This document shows, one piece after another, positions 1 to 7,862 of a stretch of 11,629 nt of DNA. How positions within the stretch are numbered: the first letter of the stretch is position 1; each line of letters starts with the position of its first letter. The position numbers and the translations under genes are program-made. Under the pieces are notes generated by a model that ran no database searches, was not told where the DNA came from, and saw only the letters and a program-made list of their open reading frames with translations. The stretch spans positions 1-11,629 of the forward strand of contig JAKAFQ010000083.1 in the NCBI GenBank assembly GCA_021817875.1. Direction: 5' to 3'. The stretch comes from Pseudomonadota bacterium (GTDB taxonomy: Bacteria > Pseudomonadota > Gammaproteobacteria > Steroidobacterales > Steroidobacteraceae).

Positions 1-1
1 C

Positions 2-697
2 ATCGCGCTGAGCGTGGACGCGCGCAGCGCGGCGCTTCCCGACCTGCCAGACAGCGTCGCGCGGCTCCAGTCGCGCGGCCTGGATTGCAGCGTGCTGTTC
101 CTCGAGGCGACGCCGCACACGCTGCTGCGCCGCTTCGCCGAGACGCGGCGCCGCCATCCGCTCGCCGGCGCCGAGCTCACGCTCGCCGAGGCGATCGAGC
201 GCGAACGCGCGTTGCTCGGCGGAGTCTCGCAGCTCGGCCACCGCATCGACACCAGCGGCCTGCAGCCCAAGAGCCTGCGCAACTGGATCCGCGAGCTGTT
301 CGGGCTGGGTGGCGGCACGATGGCGCTGCTGTTCGAGTCGTTCGCCTATCGCGACGGCCTGCCGCTCGACGCGGACTGGGTGATCGACGCCCGCATGCTG
401 CCCAATCCGCATTACGAGCCCGCGCTGCAGCCGCTCACCGGCCGCGACGCGCCGGTGGTCGAGTTCCTCGAGCGCCACGACGCGGTGCAGCGCCTGCTCG
501 AGGACGTGCGCGCGCTGCTCGCGCGCTGGCTGCCCGAGATGGTGCGCGACAACCGCAGCTATCTCACGGTCGCGATCGGCTGCACCGGCGGGCGCCACCG
601 CTCCGTGTACCTGGCGGAGAAGCTCGCCGCGCAGTTCCGCGGCGAATGGCCCGTGCTCGTGCGCCATCGCGGGCTCGCGGCATCGGGCGAAGGGTGA
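2..697 (+). CDS. rapZ: RapZ (YvcJ-family) nucleotide-binding RNase adapter, 5'-truncated by window edge
   Basis: The open frame runs in from the left edge and gives 231 residues of a protein that is usually about 285 residues long, so the N-terminal P-loop (Walker A) part lies outside the window. The visible part matches RapZ throughout: the DTRRRHPL-like segment of the NTPase domain, then the C-terminal domain with FESFAYRDGLPLDADWVIDA, LPNPHYEPALQPLTG and the hallmark SYLTVAIGCTGGRHRSVY. In E. coli RapZ binds small RNAs and recruits RNase E to control glmS; in betaproteobacteria the gene usually follows hprK and its role is less clear. The protein ends in LAASGEG and lacks the lysine/arginine tail that E. 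coli RapZ uses to bind RNA. It is convergent with mutY, with 47 bases between the stops and no convincing terminator. A GTG at position 14 lies inside the conserved region and is not a real start. Confidence 0.93.
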   Translation: MALSVDARSAALPDLPDSVARLQSRGLDCSVLFLEATPHTLLRRFAETRRRHPLAGAELTLAEAIERERALLGGVSQLGHRIDTSGLQPKSLRNWIRELFGLGGGTMALLFESFAYRDGLPLDADWVIDARMLPNPHYEPALQPLTGRDAPVVEFLERHDAVQRLLEDVRALLARWLPEMVRDNRSYLTVAIGCTGGRHRSVYLAEKLAAQFRGEWPVLVRHRGLAASGEG

Positions 698-744
698 GCC
701 GGCCCGAGGCTCGCGAGCTCGCGCTCTTTGCGCGGCGCTCCTTT

Positions 745-1794
745 CTAATGCGCCGTGGTCGCGCTCGAAGCCCTTAGTTTCCCGAGCAGCTTGCGCACCG
801 GCGCCGGCACCGGCGCATCGGGCGCGCGCGCGAGCGCCAGCCACTCGCGCCCGGGCGCGGCGGCCGCGACCCCGCGCACCGCGCAAAGCAGCGGCTGCGC
901 GCGCAGGCGGAAATGCGTGAAGCCGTGCTCGACCGGCTCGAGCCGCCGGGTGCGCGCGATCTCGCAGCCGAGCTCCTGCGTGCAGAAGCGCCGCAGCCGC
1001 GTGCCTTCGAGCTCGGGAAAGCTCCACAGCCCGCCCCACACGCCCACGGGCGGCCGGCGCTCGAGCAGCACCCGCTCGCCGTGCACGAGCACCAGCCAGG
1101 TCGCGCGCCGCTCGGGCTTCGGCTTCTTTGGGCGCGCGGCGGGCAGCTCGGCAGCCCGTCCCTCGCGGCGCGCCACGCAGCGGCGCGCGATCGGGCAGGC
1201 ATCGCAGCGCGGGTTCACTCGCGTGCACAGCGTCGCGCCGAGGTCCATCATGGCCTGCGTGTAGGCCTCGATCGAGCTCGCCGGAAGCAGGCTCTCGGCG
1301 AGCCGCCACAGCCGCTGCTCGACCGCGCGCTCGCCCGGATAGCCTTCGACGCCGAAGCAGCGCGCCAGCACGCGCTTCACGTTGCCGTCGAGGATCGCGG
1401 CGCGCTCGCCGAACGCGAAGGCCGCGATCGCGGCCGCGGTGGAACGCCCGATCCCCGGGAGCGCCGCGAGCGACTCGGCGTCCGCGGGAATGCGGCCGCC
1501 CAGCTCGTTCGCCACGCGGCGTGCCGCCGCGAGCAGATTGCGCGCCCGGGCGTAATAGCCCAGTCCGCTCCAGAGCCGCAGCACCTCGTCCTCGGAGCCG
1601 CGCGCGAGGCTCGCGACGTCCGGAAAGCGCGCCACGAAGCGCGCGTAGTACGGGATCACCGCCTCGACCTGTGTCTGCTGCAGCATCACCTCGGACAGCC
1701 AGATGCGGTAGGGCTCGCGGCTGCCCTGCCACGGCAGGTCGTGGCGGCCGTGCGCGCGCTGCCAGCGGACGAGCTTGCTCGCAAAATCGGGCAC
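745..1794 (-). CDS. mutY: A/G-specific adenine DNA glycosylase MutY
   Basis: MutY removes adenine mispaired with 8-oxoguanine or G, starting base excision repair. This is a full-length protein of 349 residues. The glycosylase domain shows the catalytic Glu35 in LSEVMLQQTQ, the helix-hairpin-helix LPGIGRSTAAAI (112-123) and the catalytic Asp136 in ILDGNVKRVLAR. The [4Fe-4S] ligands are Cys190, Cys197, Cys200 and Cys206 in the family spacing C-x6-C-x2-C-x5-C. Residues from about 226 onward form the NUDIX-like domain that recognises 8-oxoguanine (PVGVWGGLWSFPE, VEHGFTHFRL). The start is GTG at 1794-1792; an in-frame TAG only four codons upstream (1806-1804) rules out a longer protein. The nearest GGGAGG is about 20 bases upstream, too far to act as a normal ribosome site, and a TAGAAT that could serve as a -10 box lies just 7 bases before the GTG, so a leaderless or very short-leader mRNA is possible. 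MutY next to rapZ is common in betaproteobacteria. Confidence 0.96.
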   Translation of the reverse strand: MPDFASKLVRWQRAHGRHDLPWQGSREPYRIWLSEVMLQQTQVEAVIPYYARFVARFPDVASLARGSEDEVLRLWSGLGYYARARNLLAAARRVANELGGRIPADAESLAALPGIGRSTAAAIAAFAFGERAAILDGNVKRVLARCFGVEGYPGERAVEQRLWRLAESLLPASSIEAYTQAMMDLGATLCTRVNPRCDACPIARRCVARREGRAAELPAARPKKPKPERRATWLVLVHGERVLLERRPPVGVWGGLWSFPELEGTRLRRFCTQELGCEIARTRRLEPVEHGFTHFRLRAQPLLCAVRGVAAAAPGREWLALARAPDAPVPAPVRKLLGKLRASSATTAH

Positions 1795-2040
1795 CGCGCG
1801 ATTCTAACTTCAGGCCTCCCGACATACCGGAGCGCCGATTTGTCCGGTTTGGACGCAGGCGAGAGCCGGGGAAGATCGTCGCAGCCGGGACGTAAACCGA
1901 CGCCGTGGCCCGGTCAGGGCGACGGTCGTCGGCCGGCACGTGCGCAGGAATCCTCCATTTGTGATGCCGCTTCAATGAGTTGGAATGCCCACGCCACGCC
2001 CTTCGTGTCGACCGAGGAACCCGCCGCGATCAGCCTCTGC

Positions 2041-2098
2041 TTGCTGAAGCTCACAGGCGTCAATATTCTTGTCACGCGTCGCACACGAGCGATACAAG
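2041..2098 (+). promoter_or_regulatory. Candidate sigma-70-type promoter(s) for the ABC transporter operon
   Basis: Two overlapping weak candidates lie in the only AT-richer patch upstream of the operon. One is TTGCTG (2041-2046), a 17-base spacer and TATTCT (2064-2069). The other is TTGTCA (2069-2074), an 18-base spacer and TACAAG (2093-2098). The second has the better -35 box (5 of 6 matches). Either would leave a leader of roughly 90-120 bases before the binding-protein gene. This rests on pattern only. Confidence 0.3.
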
Positions 2099-2183
2099 AT
2101 CGCGACGGCAGTGCTCATGCACTTCCAAGCGGGACGATTGCCCGGCCAACACGGTGCCGGGATAACAAGACATGCCACCAGAG

Positions 2184-2189
2184 AAGGAG
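2184..2189 (+). promoter_or_regulatory. Ribosome binding site that decides the binding-protein start
   Basis: AAGGAG sits 6 bases before ATG 2196. It places the start there rather than at the in-frame ATG 2172, and yields a standard signal-peptide N-terminus. Confidence 0.75.
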
Positions 2190-2195
2190 CACCGT

Positions 2196-3791
2196 ATGAA
2201 CATTCCGCACCCCGCGGCGCCCAGGGAATCTCTCTCACGGCGCTGGCGAATCCGGTCAGCGGTTACGCTGATTTCCGCGCTTGCCATTGGCGTGACCACG
2301 TATGCCTCGGCGGAAAGCATGCCGGCTCCGTCACCGAATGCCACGCTCACCATTGGCATCGGCGTCGATCTGGACACTGTGGACCCTGCCCAGCAAACCA
2401 CCACCACCGTGCAGAACGTGATCGACTACGGCCTGCAGACCCTGGTGGCTTTCGACACGCAGGGCAAGATCGAGCCGCTGCTGGCCACCTCGTGGGCCAC
2501 GTCCAAGGACGGCTTGACGCTGACCTTCCAACTGCGCCGCGGCGTGAAGTTCCAGGATGGGACTCCGTTCAACGCCGATGCGGTGGTCTTCTGCCTAGAT
2601 CGTCTGATCAGCGGCAAGGTCAGGGTGCCGATCGGTGCCGGATTCAAGTCGATGAAGAGCATCGAGGCGGTCAACCCGACCACCGTGGCCATCCACCTGA
2701 AGCACCCGGACCCCAACCTGGTGCCCAACCTAACGACGACGATGGCGTCGATTTTCTCGCCGACGTCGGCGACCAAGGACGGGAACACTCCGACGAATAT
2801 CGTTCACCCGGTGGGCACCGGCCCGTACCAGTTCACCCGTTGGTCCAAGGGCAGCGAGGTCGTCTACACGCGGGTCGACGACTACTGGGGCCCAAAGCCG
2901 TACTACAAGACGGTCGACTTCAAGATCATCCCGGAGGCGAACTCCCGGGAGGCCGGGCTGCTGGCCGGACAGCTTGACGTCGTCATGAACCCGCCGGTCA
3001 CGGACCTGACTTCCCTCTCGAGCAACCCGGCGGTCAAGGTGCTCAAGGCGCCGAGCGACCGGGCGGTCTTCATTGCCATCAACACCGCGAAGCCGCCGTT
3101 CAACAACGAGAAGGTTCGTCAGGCGCTGAACTATGCGGTCGACAAGGACGCGATCATCAAGAACGTGATGTTCGACTCCGTCAATCTCATGGACTCGCCG
3201 TTCCCCTCGTCGCTGAGCGGCTACTGCAAAGTCGGCGCCTACCGCTACGACCCGGACAAGGCCAGGCAGCTGCTGGCCGAAGCGGGCGTCAAGAACTTGA
3301 AGATCACCCTGGGCTCGCCGACCGGCCGCTACATCCAGGACATCCAGTTCGCCCAGGCCATTTCCGGGTATTTGCGCAAGGTGGGCATCGACGCCGACGT
3401 CCGCACCATGGACTGGCCGTCGTACGTGTCGGCGATACTGAACAAGAACGGGCCGTTCGACCTGCATATGCTGGGCTGGGCTCCGGGCGCCCTGGACGGC
3501 CAGACCCAACTGCAGATGTTCACCACCGACACCATCCCGCCGAAGGGTCTGAACTCGTCGTTCTTCTCTGATCCGACAGTCGACAAGCTGGCCTCCGAGG
3601 CCGGGCTGAACCTCGACGAAAAGACCCGCAACCAGCAGCTGTGCCGGATCCAGAAGGAGGTCTGGCAACAAGCTCCGTGGATCTTCCTGTGGAGCCAGAC
3701 GTTGATCCTGGCCTACAACTCCAAGATCACCGGCGTGTCGTACCTGCCGAACGAGAAGTTCGAAACCATGGGTGCCCACCCCAGGCCCTGA
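2196..3791 (+). CDS. ABC transporter substrate-binding protein, family 5 (peptide/nickel/opine type, DppA/OppA-like)
   Basis: This 531-residue protein is the extracytoplasmic binding component of the importer encoded downstream. The chosen ATG (2196) has AAGGAG at 2184-2189 with 6 bases between; an in-frame ATG at 2172 would swallow this ribosome site. The N-terminus is a signal peptide: basic RRWRIR (15-20), a hydrophobic stretch at about 21-36 and an ASA cleavage site after residue 39. There is no lipobox cysteine, so it should be a soluble periplasmic protein. SRRWRIR weakly resembles a Tat motif, but Sec export is the simpler reading. Mature features typical of SBP_bac_5 are LDTVDPAQQT near the start, LATSWATSKDGLTLTFQLR, GVKFQDGTPFNADAVVF, VGTGPYQFTRW, DDYWGPKP and NNEKVRQALNYAVDKDAI. 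Substrate cannot be read from sequence; di/oligopeptides are the default guess. Codon use (frequent CGG) differs from the flanking chromosomal genes and suggests transfer, perhaps from an actinobacterium-like source. Confidence 0.93.
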   Translation: MNIPHPAAPRESLSRRWRIRSAVTLISALAIGVTTYASAESMPAPSPNATLTIGIGVDLDTVDPAQQTTTTVQNVIDYGLQTLVAFDTQGKIEPLLATSWATSKDGLTLTFQLRRGVKFQDGTPFNADAVVFCLDRLISGKVRVPIGAGFKSMKSIEAVNPTTVAIHLKHPDPNLVPNLTTTMASIFSPTSATKDGNTPTNIVHPVGTGPYQFTRWSKGSEVVYTRVDDYWGPKPYYKTVDFKIIPEANSREAGLLAGQLDVVMNPPVTDLTSLSSNPAVKVLKAPSDRAVFIAINTAKPPFNNEKVRQALNYAVDKDAIIKNVMFDSVNLMDSPFPSSLSGYCKVGAYRYDPDKARQLLAEAGVKNLKITLGSPTGRYIQDIQFAQAISGYLRKVGIDADVRTMDWPSYVSAILNKNGPFDLHMLGWAPGALDGQTQLQMFTTDTIPPKGLNSSFFSDPTVDKLASEAGLNLDEKTRNQQLCRIQKEVWQQAPWIFLWSQTLILAYNSKITGVSYLPNEKFETMGAHPRP

Positions 3792-3820
3792 GCGACGGGA
3801 ACAAAGGAGCGCGATCGCGG

Positions 3821-3937
3821 ATGCCTGACCATCGGCGCAGGCGAAGCGTCGCTTCCAGCGACCGGCCAGCACCCGACACGCGCAGAGAGCAAGCGGAAAG
3901 CCGCATAGAAGGCCGAGTGGAAAGCGCCGGCGCGTGA
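3821..3937 (+). CDS. Candidate small ORF (38 codons) coupled to the first permease gene; unrecognised
   Basis: Between the binding-protein stop and the permease start there is an ATG frame of 38 codons. AAGGAG lies at 3804-3809, 11 bases before the ATG, and the TGA stop (3935-3937) overlaps the permease GTG (3934-3936) as GTGA. The product would be highly charged and arginine-rich (HRRRRSVASSDRPAPDTRRE, then a Glu/Arg tail ending ESAGA), with no membrane segment or signal peptide. I do not recognise it. It could be a leader peptide whose translation opens the permease start, or a chance frame in a 142-base spacer. The layout (Shine-Dalgarno plus stop/start overlap) is the only support. Confidence 0.3.
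   Translation: MPDHRRRRSVASSDRPAPDTRREQAESRIEGRVESAGA
3843..3855 (+). other. Possible intercistronic hairpin
   Basis: GAAGC-GTC-GCTTC forms a 5-bp stem with a 3-base loop in the spacer after the binding-protein gene. Hairpins here often protect the abundant binding-protein mRNA and reduce read-through into the permeases. There is no U tract, so it is not a typical terminator, and it is short enough to be chance. Confidence 0.2.
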
Positions 3938-4863
3938 GCGGCTTTTTGACCTACCTCGTGCGCCGGCTGGTCGCTGCCGTCATCACGCTGCTCGGCGTGA
4001 TCCTGGTGATGGTCCTGCTCGTGCGGGCGCTGCCCGGGGATCCAGCCAGGATCATCGCCGGCCTGCAAGCCACCCCCGAGCAGGTCGAACAGGTTCGGCT
4101 CTCGATGGGGCTGGACCAACCGGTCCCGGTCCAGTACTGGCGCTACCTGGTGAATCTGGCCCACGGGAGCCTGGGGACGTCGGCCCGGTTTGGTACGTCG
4201 GTGCTCTCGGAGATCGCTCATCGGTTGCCGTACACGATCGTGCTGGCTGTTTTCGGCACCCTTTTCGGGGCGATCTTCGGGATCGCGCTGGGCGTGCTGG
4301 CGGCCACCCACAAGGGTCGCTGGGCGGATGCGTTCGGTTCAATGCTCGGGGTGGCAGGCATTTCGATGCCGGTGTACTGGCTGGGCATCTTGTTGATCGT
4401 GCTGTTCTCGGTGAAGCTCAGATTGCTGCCTATCGGTGGTGCCGACACGCTCTCCAGTCTGGTGATGCCGACGATCACCCTCGGCGTGTTCTCCATGGCA
4501 GTGGTCTCCCGGATGACCCGCTCGACAATGCTGGATACGTTGGACCAGGACTACGTGCGCACCGTGCGCGCCAAAGGCGTGGCCGAGTGGGTGGCGGTGC
4601 GACACGCGCTGCGCAACGCCTTCATTCCGATCCTGACGGTGATCGGCCTTCAGTTCGGCACGCTGCTGGGAGGCGCGGTGCTGACCGAGACGGTTTTCTC
4701 CTGGCCGGGAATCGGCCAACTGCTGGTGCAGTCCATCAACAACCGCGACTTCCCGCTGGTGCAGGGCATCGTCTTCGTTTTCGCCGCGATGTTCATCGTG
4801 CTGAACATCATCACGGACCTCTTGTACTCGGTCGTCGATCCGCGGGTGAGGTTGTACCGATGA
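3934..4863 (+). CDS. ABC transporter permease, DppB/OppB-like
   Basis: This is one of two inner-membrane subunits of the importer, 309 residues, the usual DppB length. The start is GTG at 3934, with GGAAAG at 3919-3924 as a weak ribosome site; the protein begins SGFLTYLVRRLVAAVITLLG, the classic DppB N-terminus. Six membrane segments are visible at about 11-31, 99-124, 137-160, 176-192, 231-255 and 275-302. The segment after the first helix, RALPGDPARII followed by LGLDQPVPVQYWRYL-like sequence, is family-typical. The EAA loop that docks on the ATPases is at about 208-228 (VRTVRAKGVAEW, then VRHALRNAFIPILT). The C-terminal YSVVDPRVRLY ending is also typical. It overlaps the next gene by 4 bases (ATGA), so the two permeases are translationally coupled. 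Arginine is often CGG, as in the rest of this operon. Confidence 0.95.
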   Translation: MSGFLTYLVRRLVAAVITLLGVILVMVLLVRALPGDPARIIAGLQATPEQVEQVRLSMGLDQPVPVQYWRYLVNLAHGSLGTSARFGTSVLSEIAHRLPYTIVLAVFGTLFGAIFGIALGVLAATHKGRWADAFGSMLGVAGISMPVYWLGILLIVLFSVKLRLLPIGGADTLSSLVMPTITLGVFSMAVVSRMTRSTMLDTLDQDYVRTVRAKGVAEWVAVRHALRNAFIPILTVIGLQFGTLLGGAVLTETVFSWPGIGQLLVQSINNRDFPLVQGIVFVFAAMFIVLNIITDLLYSVVDPRVRLYR

Positions 4864-5747
4864 GCTCGATCTCCGCCGTCGGCGAGGCACCCGCCGCGCC
4901 CGAGGCGACGCGGACCTCACTGAGGAAGCTCCGGACGTTCGCCCGCAACAAGGGCGCGATGATCGGCATTTTCATCCTGTTGGCCTTGGCCTTTGCGGCG
5001 ATCTTCGCGCGGCTGCTGACCCCGTACGATCCGACCGCGCAGGACCTGTCCAGCGCGTTTCTGGCGCCGTCACTGGCGCACCCGTTCGGCACGGACGACC
5101 TCGGGCAGGACATCCTGGCGCGCATCATGTACGGCGGGCGGTATACGCTGGCTATCGGGGTGGTGGCCGTGTCCATCGCTGCGATCATCGGCGTGCCGCT
5201 CGGGCTGATCTCCGGCTACGTCGGCGGGGCTACGGACATGGTGATCCAGCGGATCACCGACATCCTGCTGTCGTTCAACCCCTTTCTGCTGGCGCTGGTG
5301 CTGGTCGCCGTGTTCGGCGTGGGCATCCAGACGGTGACCATCGCCGCGGGCATCGGGGTGATCCCGCAATTCATCCGGCTGGCTCGCGGGCAGGCGCTGT
5401 CCCTGCGGGAAGAGGTGTATGTCGAGGCGGCGATTGCGTTCGGGGAGAGCTCGCTGGCGATCCTGCGCAGGCACGTGCTGCGCAACGCGCTGACCCCGAT
5501 CCTCGTCTATGCGACGCTCAACATCGGTGTGACGATCCTGGTCGCCGCGGGCTTGGGCTTCCTGGGCCTGGGCGTGCAACCGCCGACCCCCGAGTGGGGG
5601 ACGATGCTGGGCACGGCGCGCTCGTTCATCTTCAAGGCCTCCTACCAGCTGACGTTCCCGGGCCTGACTATTTTCCTCGCGGTATTGAGCTTCAATCTGG
5701 TGGGTGACGGATTGCGGGATGCGTTCGACCCGAGCCTGCGGGAGTAG
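4860..5747 (+). CDS. ABC transporter permease, DppC/OppC-like
   Basis: This is the second membrane subunit, 295 residues from the ATG at 4860 that overlaps the dppB-like stop as ATGA. An in-frame GTG further upstream lies inside the previous gene and is not needed. An N-terminal cytoplasmic tail of about 30 residues precedes the first helix (33-52), as in OppC_N proteins. The conserved HPFGTDDLGQDILARIMYGG (74-93) follows, then the transmembrane core with the EAA loop at about 187-211 (VYVEAAIAFGESSLAILRRH). GLGFLGLGVQPPTPEWGTML (231-250) is diagnostic of the family. The C-terminus FNLVGDGLRDAFDPSLRE is the standard DppC ending. In my hand count about 9 of 17 arginine codons are CGG, against about 3 of 36 in the HD-GYP gene downstream. 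Confidence 0.96.
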   Translation: MSSISAVGEAPAAPEATRTSLRKLRTFARNKGAMIGIFILLALAFAAIFARLLTPYDPTAQDLSSAFLAPSLAHPFGTDDLGQDILARIMYGGRYTLAIGVVAVSIAAIIGVPLGLISGYVGGATDMVIQRITDILLSFNPFLLALVLVAVFGVGIQTVTIAAGIGVIPQFIRLARGQALSLREEVYVEAAIAFGESSLAILRRHVLRNALTPILVYATLNIGVTILVAAGLGFLGLGVQPPTPEWGTMLGTARSFIFKASYQLTFPGLTIFLAVLSFNLVGDGLRDAFDPSLRE

Positions 5748-5754
5748 CTCGGTG

Positions 5755-6798
5755 ATGAGCGAACGGCGAGAACCGCTGCTGTCGATCAAGGACCTGCGCG
5801 TCACGTTCCGCACCCGCACCGAATCCGTGCGCGCCGTGGATGGAGTGAGCTTCGACGTGTACCCGGGGGAAACGCTCGGCGTGGTAGGAGAATCCGGGTC
5901 CGGCAAGAGCGTGACGATGCTATCCGTTCTGCGGCTCATCCCGCCGTCCACTCGAGTGGTGGCGTCCGGTCAGGTGCTGTTCGGCGGGAAAGACCTGTTG
6001 CAGGCATCGAAGCGCGAAATTCGCCGGATACGCGGCCGGCATATCGCGTTGATCCCGCAAGATCCGATGACCTGCCTCGACCCGGTACTCAGGGTGGGCC
6101 GGCAGGTGCGCGAGGCCATTCAGGCGCACGAAAACGTGGCAGCAGCCGAGGCTCACCGTCGCGGCGTGCAATTGCTGGAAACGGTGGGCATCCCGGAACC
6201 CGAGCGACACTACGCCCAATTTCCGCACGAGTACTCCGGCGGCATGCGCCAGCGGGCAATGATCGCCATGGGCATGGCCAATGCTCCGTCGCTGCTGATT
6301 GCAGACGAGCCGACCACGGCCCTGGACGTGACGATTCAGGCGCAGATCATGGACGTGCTGCGAGCGGCGCAGCGCGAAACCCGCGCGAGCATGGTGCTGA
6401 TCAGCCACGATTTGGGGTTGATCGCCGAAATGGCCGACCGGGTCGTGGTGATGTACGCGGGGCACGTGGTGGAATCCGCGGACGTCCAAACGATTTTCTC
6501 GAGCCCTCGGCACCCGTACACCCTTGGACTCATCGGCAGCCTGCCGCAGACGACGGGCAACGAGAAATGGCTGCGGCCCATTCCCGGCAGCCCGCCTGAT
6601 TTGGCCGATGTGCCGTCCGGCTGCCCTTTCCACCCACGGTGCTTCCTGTCCCGCGGCCGGGAAATCTGTCGCGTCACCCGCCCCGAGCTGCGTTCACTCG
6701 GCACCGGTGAGCACCGCTCGGCCTGCCATTTCGTCGCTGAGCTCGAAGGAGCCAGTGCGCTGCCGGCCGGCGAGCTGCACGAAGGCGCAGGCCGATGA
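5755..6798 (+). CDS. ABC transporter ATP-binding protein, DppD/OppD-like
   Basis: This is one of the two cytoplasmic ATPases driving the importer, 347 residues from ATG 5755, with GGAG at 5741-5744 inside the end of the previous gene and a 7-base gap after its stop. GTG 5752 is an alternative start. Visible motifs: Walker A GESGSGKS (45-52), a Q-loop in [10 protein letters not shown], signature YSGGMRQR (160-167, usually LSGG), Walker B LLIADEP (180-186) and the switch His218 in LISHDL. The C-terminal oligopeptide-transporter extension carries Cys290, Cys296, Cys305 and Cys324; an equivalent cysteine set binds a [4Fe-4S] cluster in structurally studied Dpp/Opp ATPases. The stop overlaps the next ATG (ATGA at 6795-6798). 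Confidence 0.95.
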   Translation: MSERREPLLSIKDLRVTFRTRTESVRAVDGVSFDVYPGETLGVVGESGSGKSVTMLSVLRLIPPSTRVVASGQVLFGGKDLLQASKREIRRIRGRHIALIPQDPMTCLDPVLRVGRQVREAIQAHENVAAAEAHRRGVQLLETVGIPEPERHYAQFPHEYSGGMRQRAMIAMGMANAPSLLIADEPTTALDVTIQAQIMDVLRAAQRETRASMVLISHDLGLIAEMADRVVVMYAGHVVESADVQTIFSSPRHPYTLGLIGSLPQTTGNEKWLRPIPGSPPDLADVPSGCPFHPRCFLSRGREICRVTRPELRSLGTGEHRSACHFVAELEGASALPAGELHEGAGR

Positions 6799-7862
6799 CG
6801 GGCGATCGCTCGACCCGCGGCGAGGTGCTCCTGCGGGCACGCAATTTGGTCAAGCACTTCCCGATCACCCGGGGGCTGCTGCACAGCACGGTTGGAAAAG
6901 TGCACGCCATCGACGGGGTCAATCTGGACGTGGCGACCGGCGAGACCCTCGGCGTCGTCGGGGAATCCGGCTGCGGCAAGACAACCCTGGGCCGCACTCT
7001 GATCCGGCTGATCGACCCGACCGGCGGCAGCATCGAGTTCAAGGGCCAGGACATCACCCGGTTCTCTCGCAGCCAGATGCGCGGCGTGCGCCGGAGCATG
7101 CAGATCGTGTTCCAGAACCCGTTCGCGTCGTTGGATCCCCGGATGACGGTACTGAACCTGATCGCCGAGCCGCTTCGGGTGCACGGGTTGTACGACCGGG
7201 CCGGCGGCCCGAAGCGAGTGGCCGAGCTGATGGAAACCGTTGGCCTGAGCCCGGCGCACGCGAAGCGGTATGCCCACGAGTTTTCCGGCGGGCAACGCCA
7301 GCGGATCGGCATCGCCCGGGCCTTGGCATTGAACCCCGACCTTCTCGTGCTCGATGAACCGGTTTCCGCATTGGACGTGTCGATCCAGGCGCAGGTCGTC
7401 AACCTGCTCAAAAGCCTCCAGGACGAGTTCGAGCTGGCCTACGTCTTCATTGCTCACGACCTGACGGTGGTGCGGCACATTTCTGATCGGGTCGCGGTCA
7501 TGTACCTGGGCAAGATCGTGGAAACCGGAACCCGGGAAGAGGTTTACGCCGAACCCAGCCACCCCTACACCCAGGCGCTCCTGTCCGCCGCCCCGGTGCC
7601 CGATCCCGGCGCCCGCGGGGTGCGCAAACGGATCGTCCTTACCGGCGAGGTGCCAAGCCCGGCCAATCCGCCTTCCGGATGCCGGTTCCGCACCCGCTGC
7701 TGGAAAGCGCAGGACATTTGCGCCGGCGAGGAACCCGAACTGGTCGAGCGCGGCGAGGGTCACCCGGTGGCATGCCACTTCGCCGAGGTCGACAGCCGAG
7801 TAGCGCTGCCGGAAGTATCGACCCCGGCAGCACGCGTCCAACACCAGCCAGCTGCGCGCTGA
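6795..7862 (+). CDS. ABC transporter ATP-binding protein, DppF/OppF-like
   Basis: This is the partner ATPase of the importer, 355 residues, started at ATG 6795 by ATGA overlap with the D subunit. Motifs: Walker A GESGCGKT (56-63), Q-loop [14 protein letters not shown], signature FSGGQRQR (163-170), Walker B LLVLDEP (183-189) followed by [11 protein letters not shown], and the switch His221 in FIAHDL. A KHFPI-x5[15 protein letters not shown] segment near the N-terminus is typical of the F rather than the D subunit. The C-terminal extension has Cys296, Cys302, Cys309 and Cys327, again matching the iron-sulphur cysteine pattern. The last ~30 residues are loosely conserved and probably disordered. 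This is the last gene of the compact operon; a 165-base gap follows before the hydrolase gene. Confidence 0.95.
   Translation: MTGDRSTRGEVLLRARNLVKHFPITRGLLHSTVGKVHAIDGVNLDVATGETLGVVGESGCGKTTLGRTLIRLIDPTGGSIEFKGQDITRFSRSQMRGVRRSMQIVFQNPFASLDPRMTVLNLIAEPLRVHGLYDRAGGPKRVAELMETVGLSPAHAKRYAHEFSGGQRQRIGIARALALNPDLLVLDEPVSALDVSIQAQVVNLLKSLQDEFELAYVFIAHDLTVVRHISDRVAVMYLGKIVETGTREEVYAEPSHPYTQALLSAAPVPDPGARGVRKRIVLTGEVPSPANPPSGCRFRTRCWKAQDICAGEEPELVERGEGHPVACHFAEVDSRVALPEVSTPAARVQHQPAAR

Larger units (their letters stand above)
1795..2195. other. Intergenic region between divergent mutY and the ABC transporter operon; no convincing gene
   Basis: This 401-base stretch separates two divergent transcription units. 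Short open frames exist on both strands (for example ATG at 1976 on the plus strand) but have no ribosome site, no codon bias and no recognisable protein. It holds a short inverted repeat, GTCC-N5-GGAC (1842-1854), and an AT-richer patch around 2041-2100 with possible promoter boxes. Base composition changes somewhere in this stretch from the CGC-rich style of mutY to the more mixed style of the transporter genes, so the left edge of the presumed transferred segment may lie here. I see no transposase remnant, tRNA or attachment site. Confidence 0.5.

Noticed and set aside
709..718. Palindrome GCTCGCGAGC between rapZ and mutY stops
   Set aside because: It has no loop or T tract, and short GC palindromes are frequent in this DNA; not called as a terminator.
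1795..2195. Possible insertion sequence or integrase remnant at the left edge of the importer segment
   Set aside because: No reading frame resembles a transposase or integrase and no terminal inverted repeats were seen.
913..2199. A 428-codon open reading frame on the plus strand
   Set aside because: It mirrors mutY on the opposite strand and runs on into the spacer; no protein family is recognisable and mutY is certain.
3810..3819. Perfect palindrome CGCGATCGCG
   Set aside because: It is a common word in GC-rich genomes and lies inside the spacer where a ribosome-site-to-ATG interval falls; no functional support.
2730..3872. A 380-codon minus-strand open reading frame
   Set aside because: It is antisense to the binding-protein gene, which has complete family motifs and a signal peptide.
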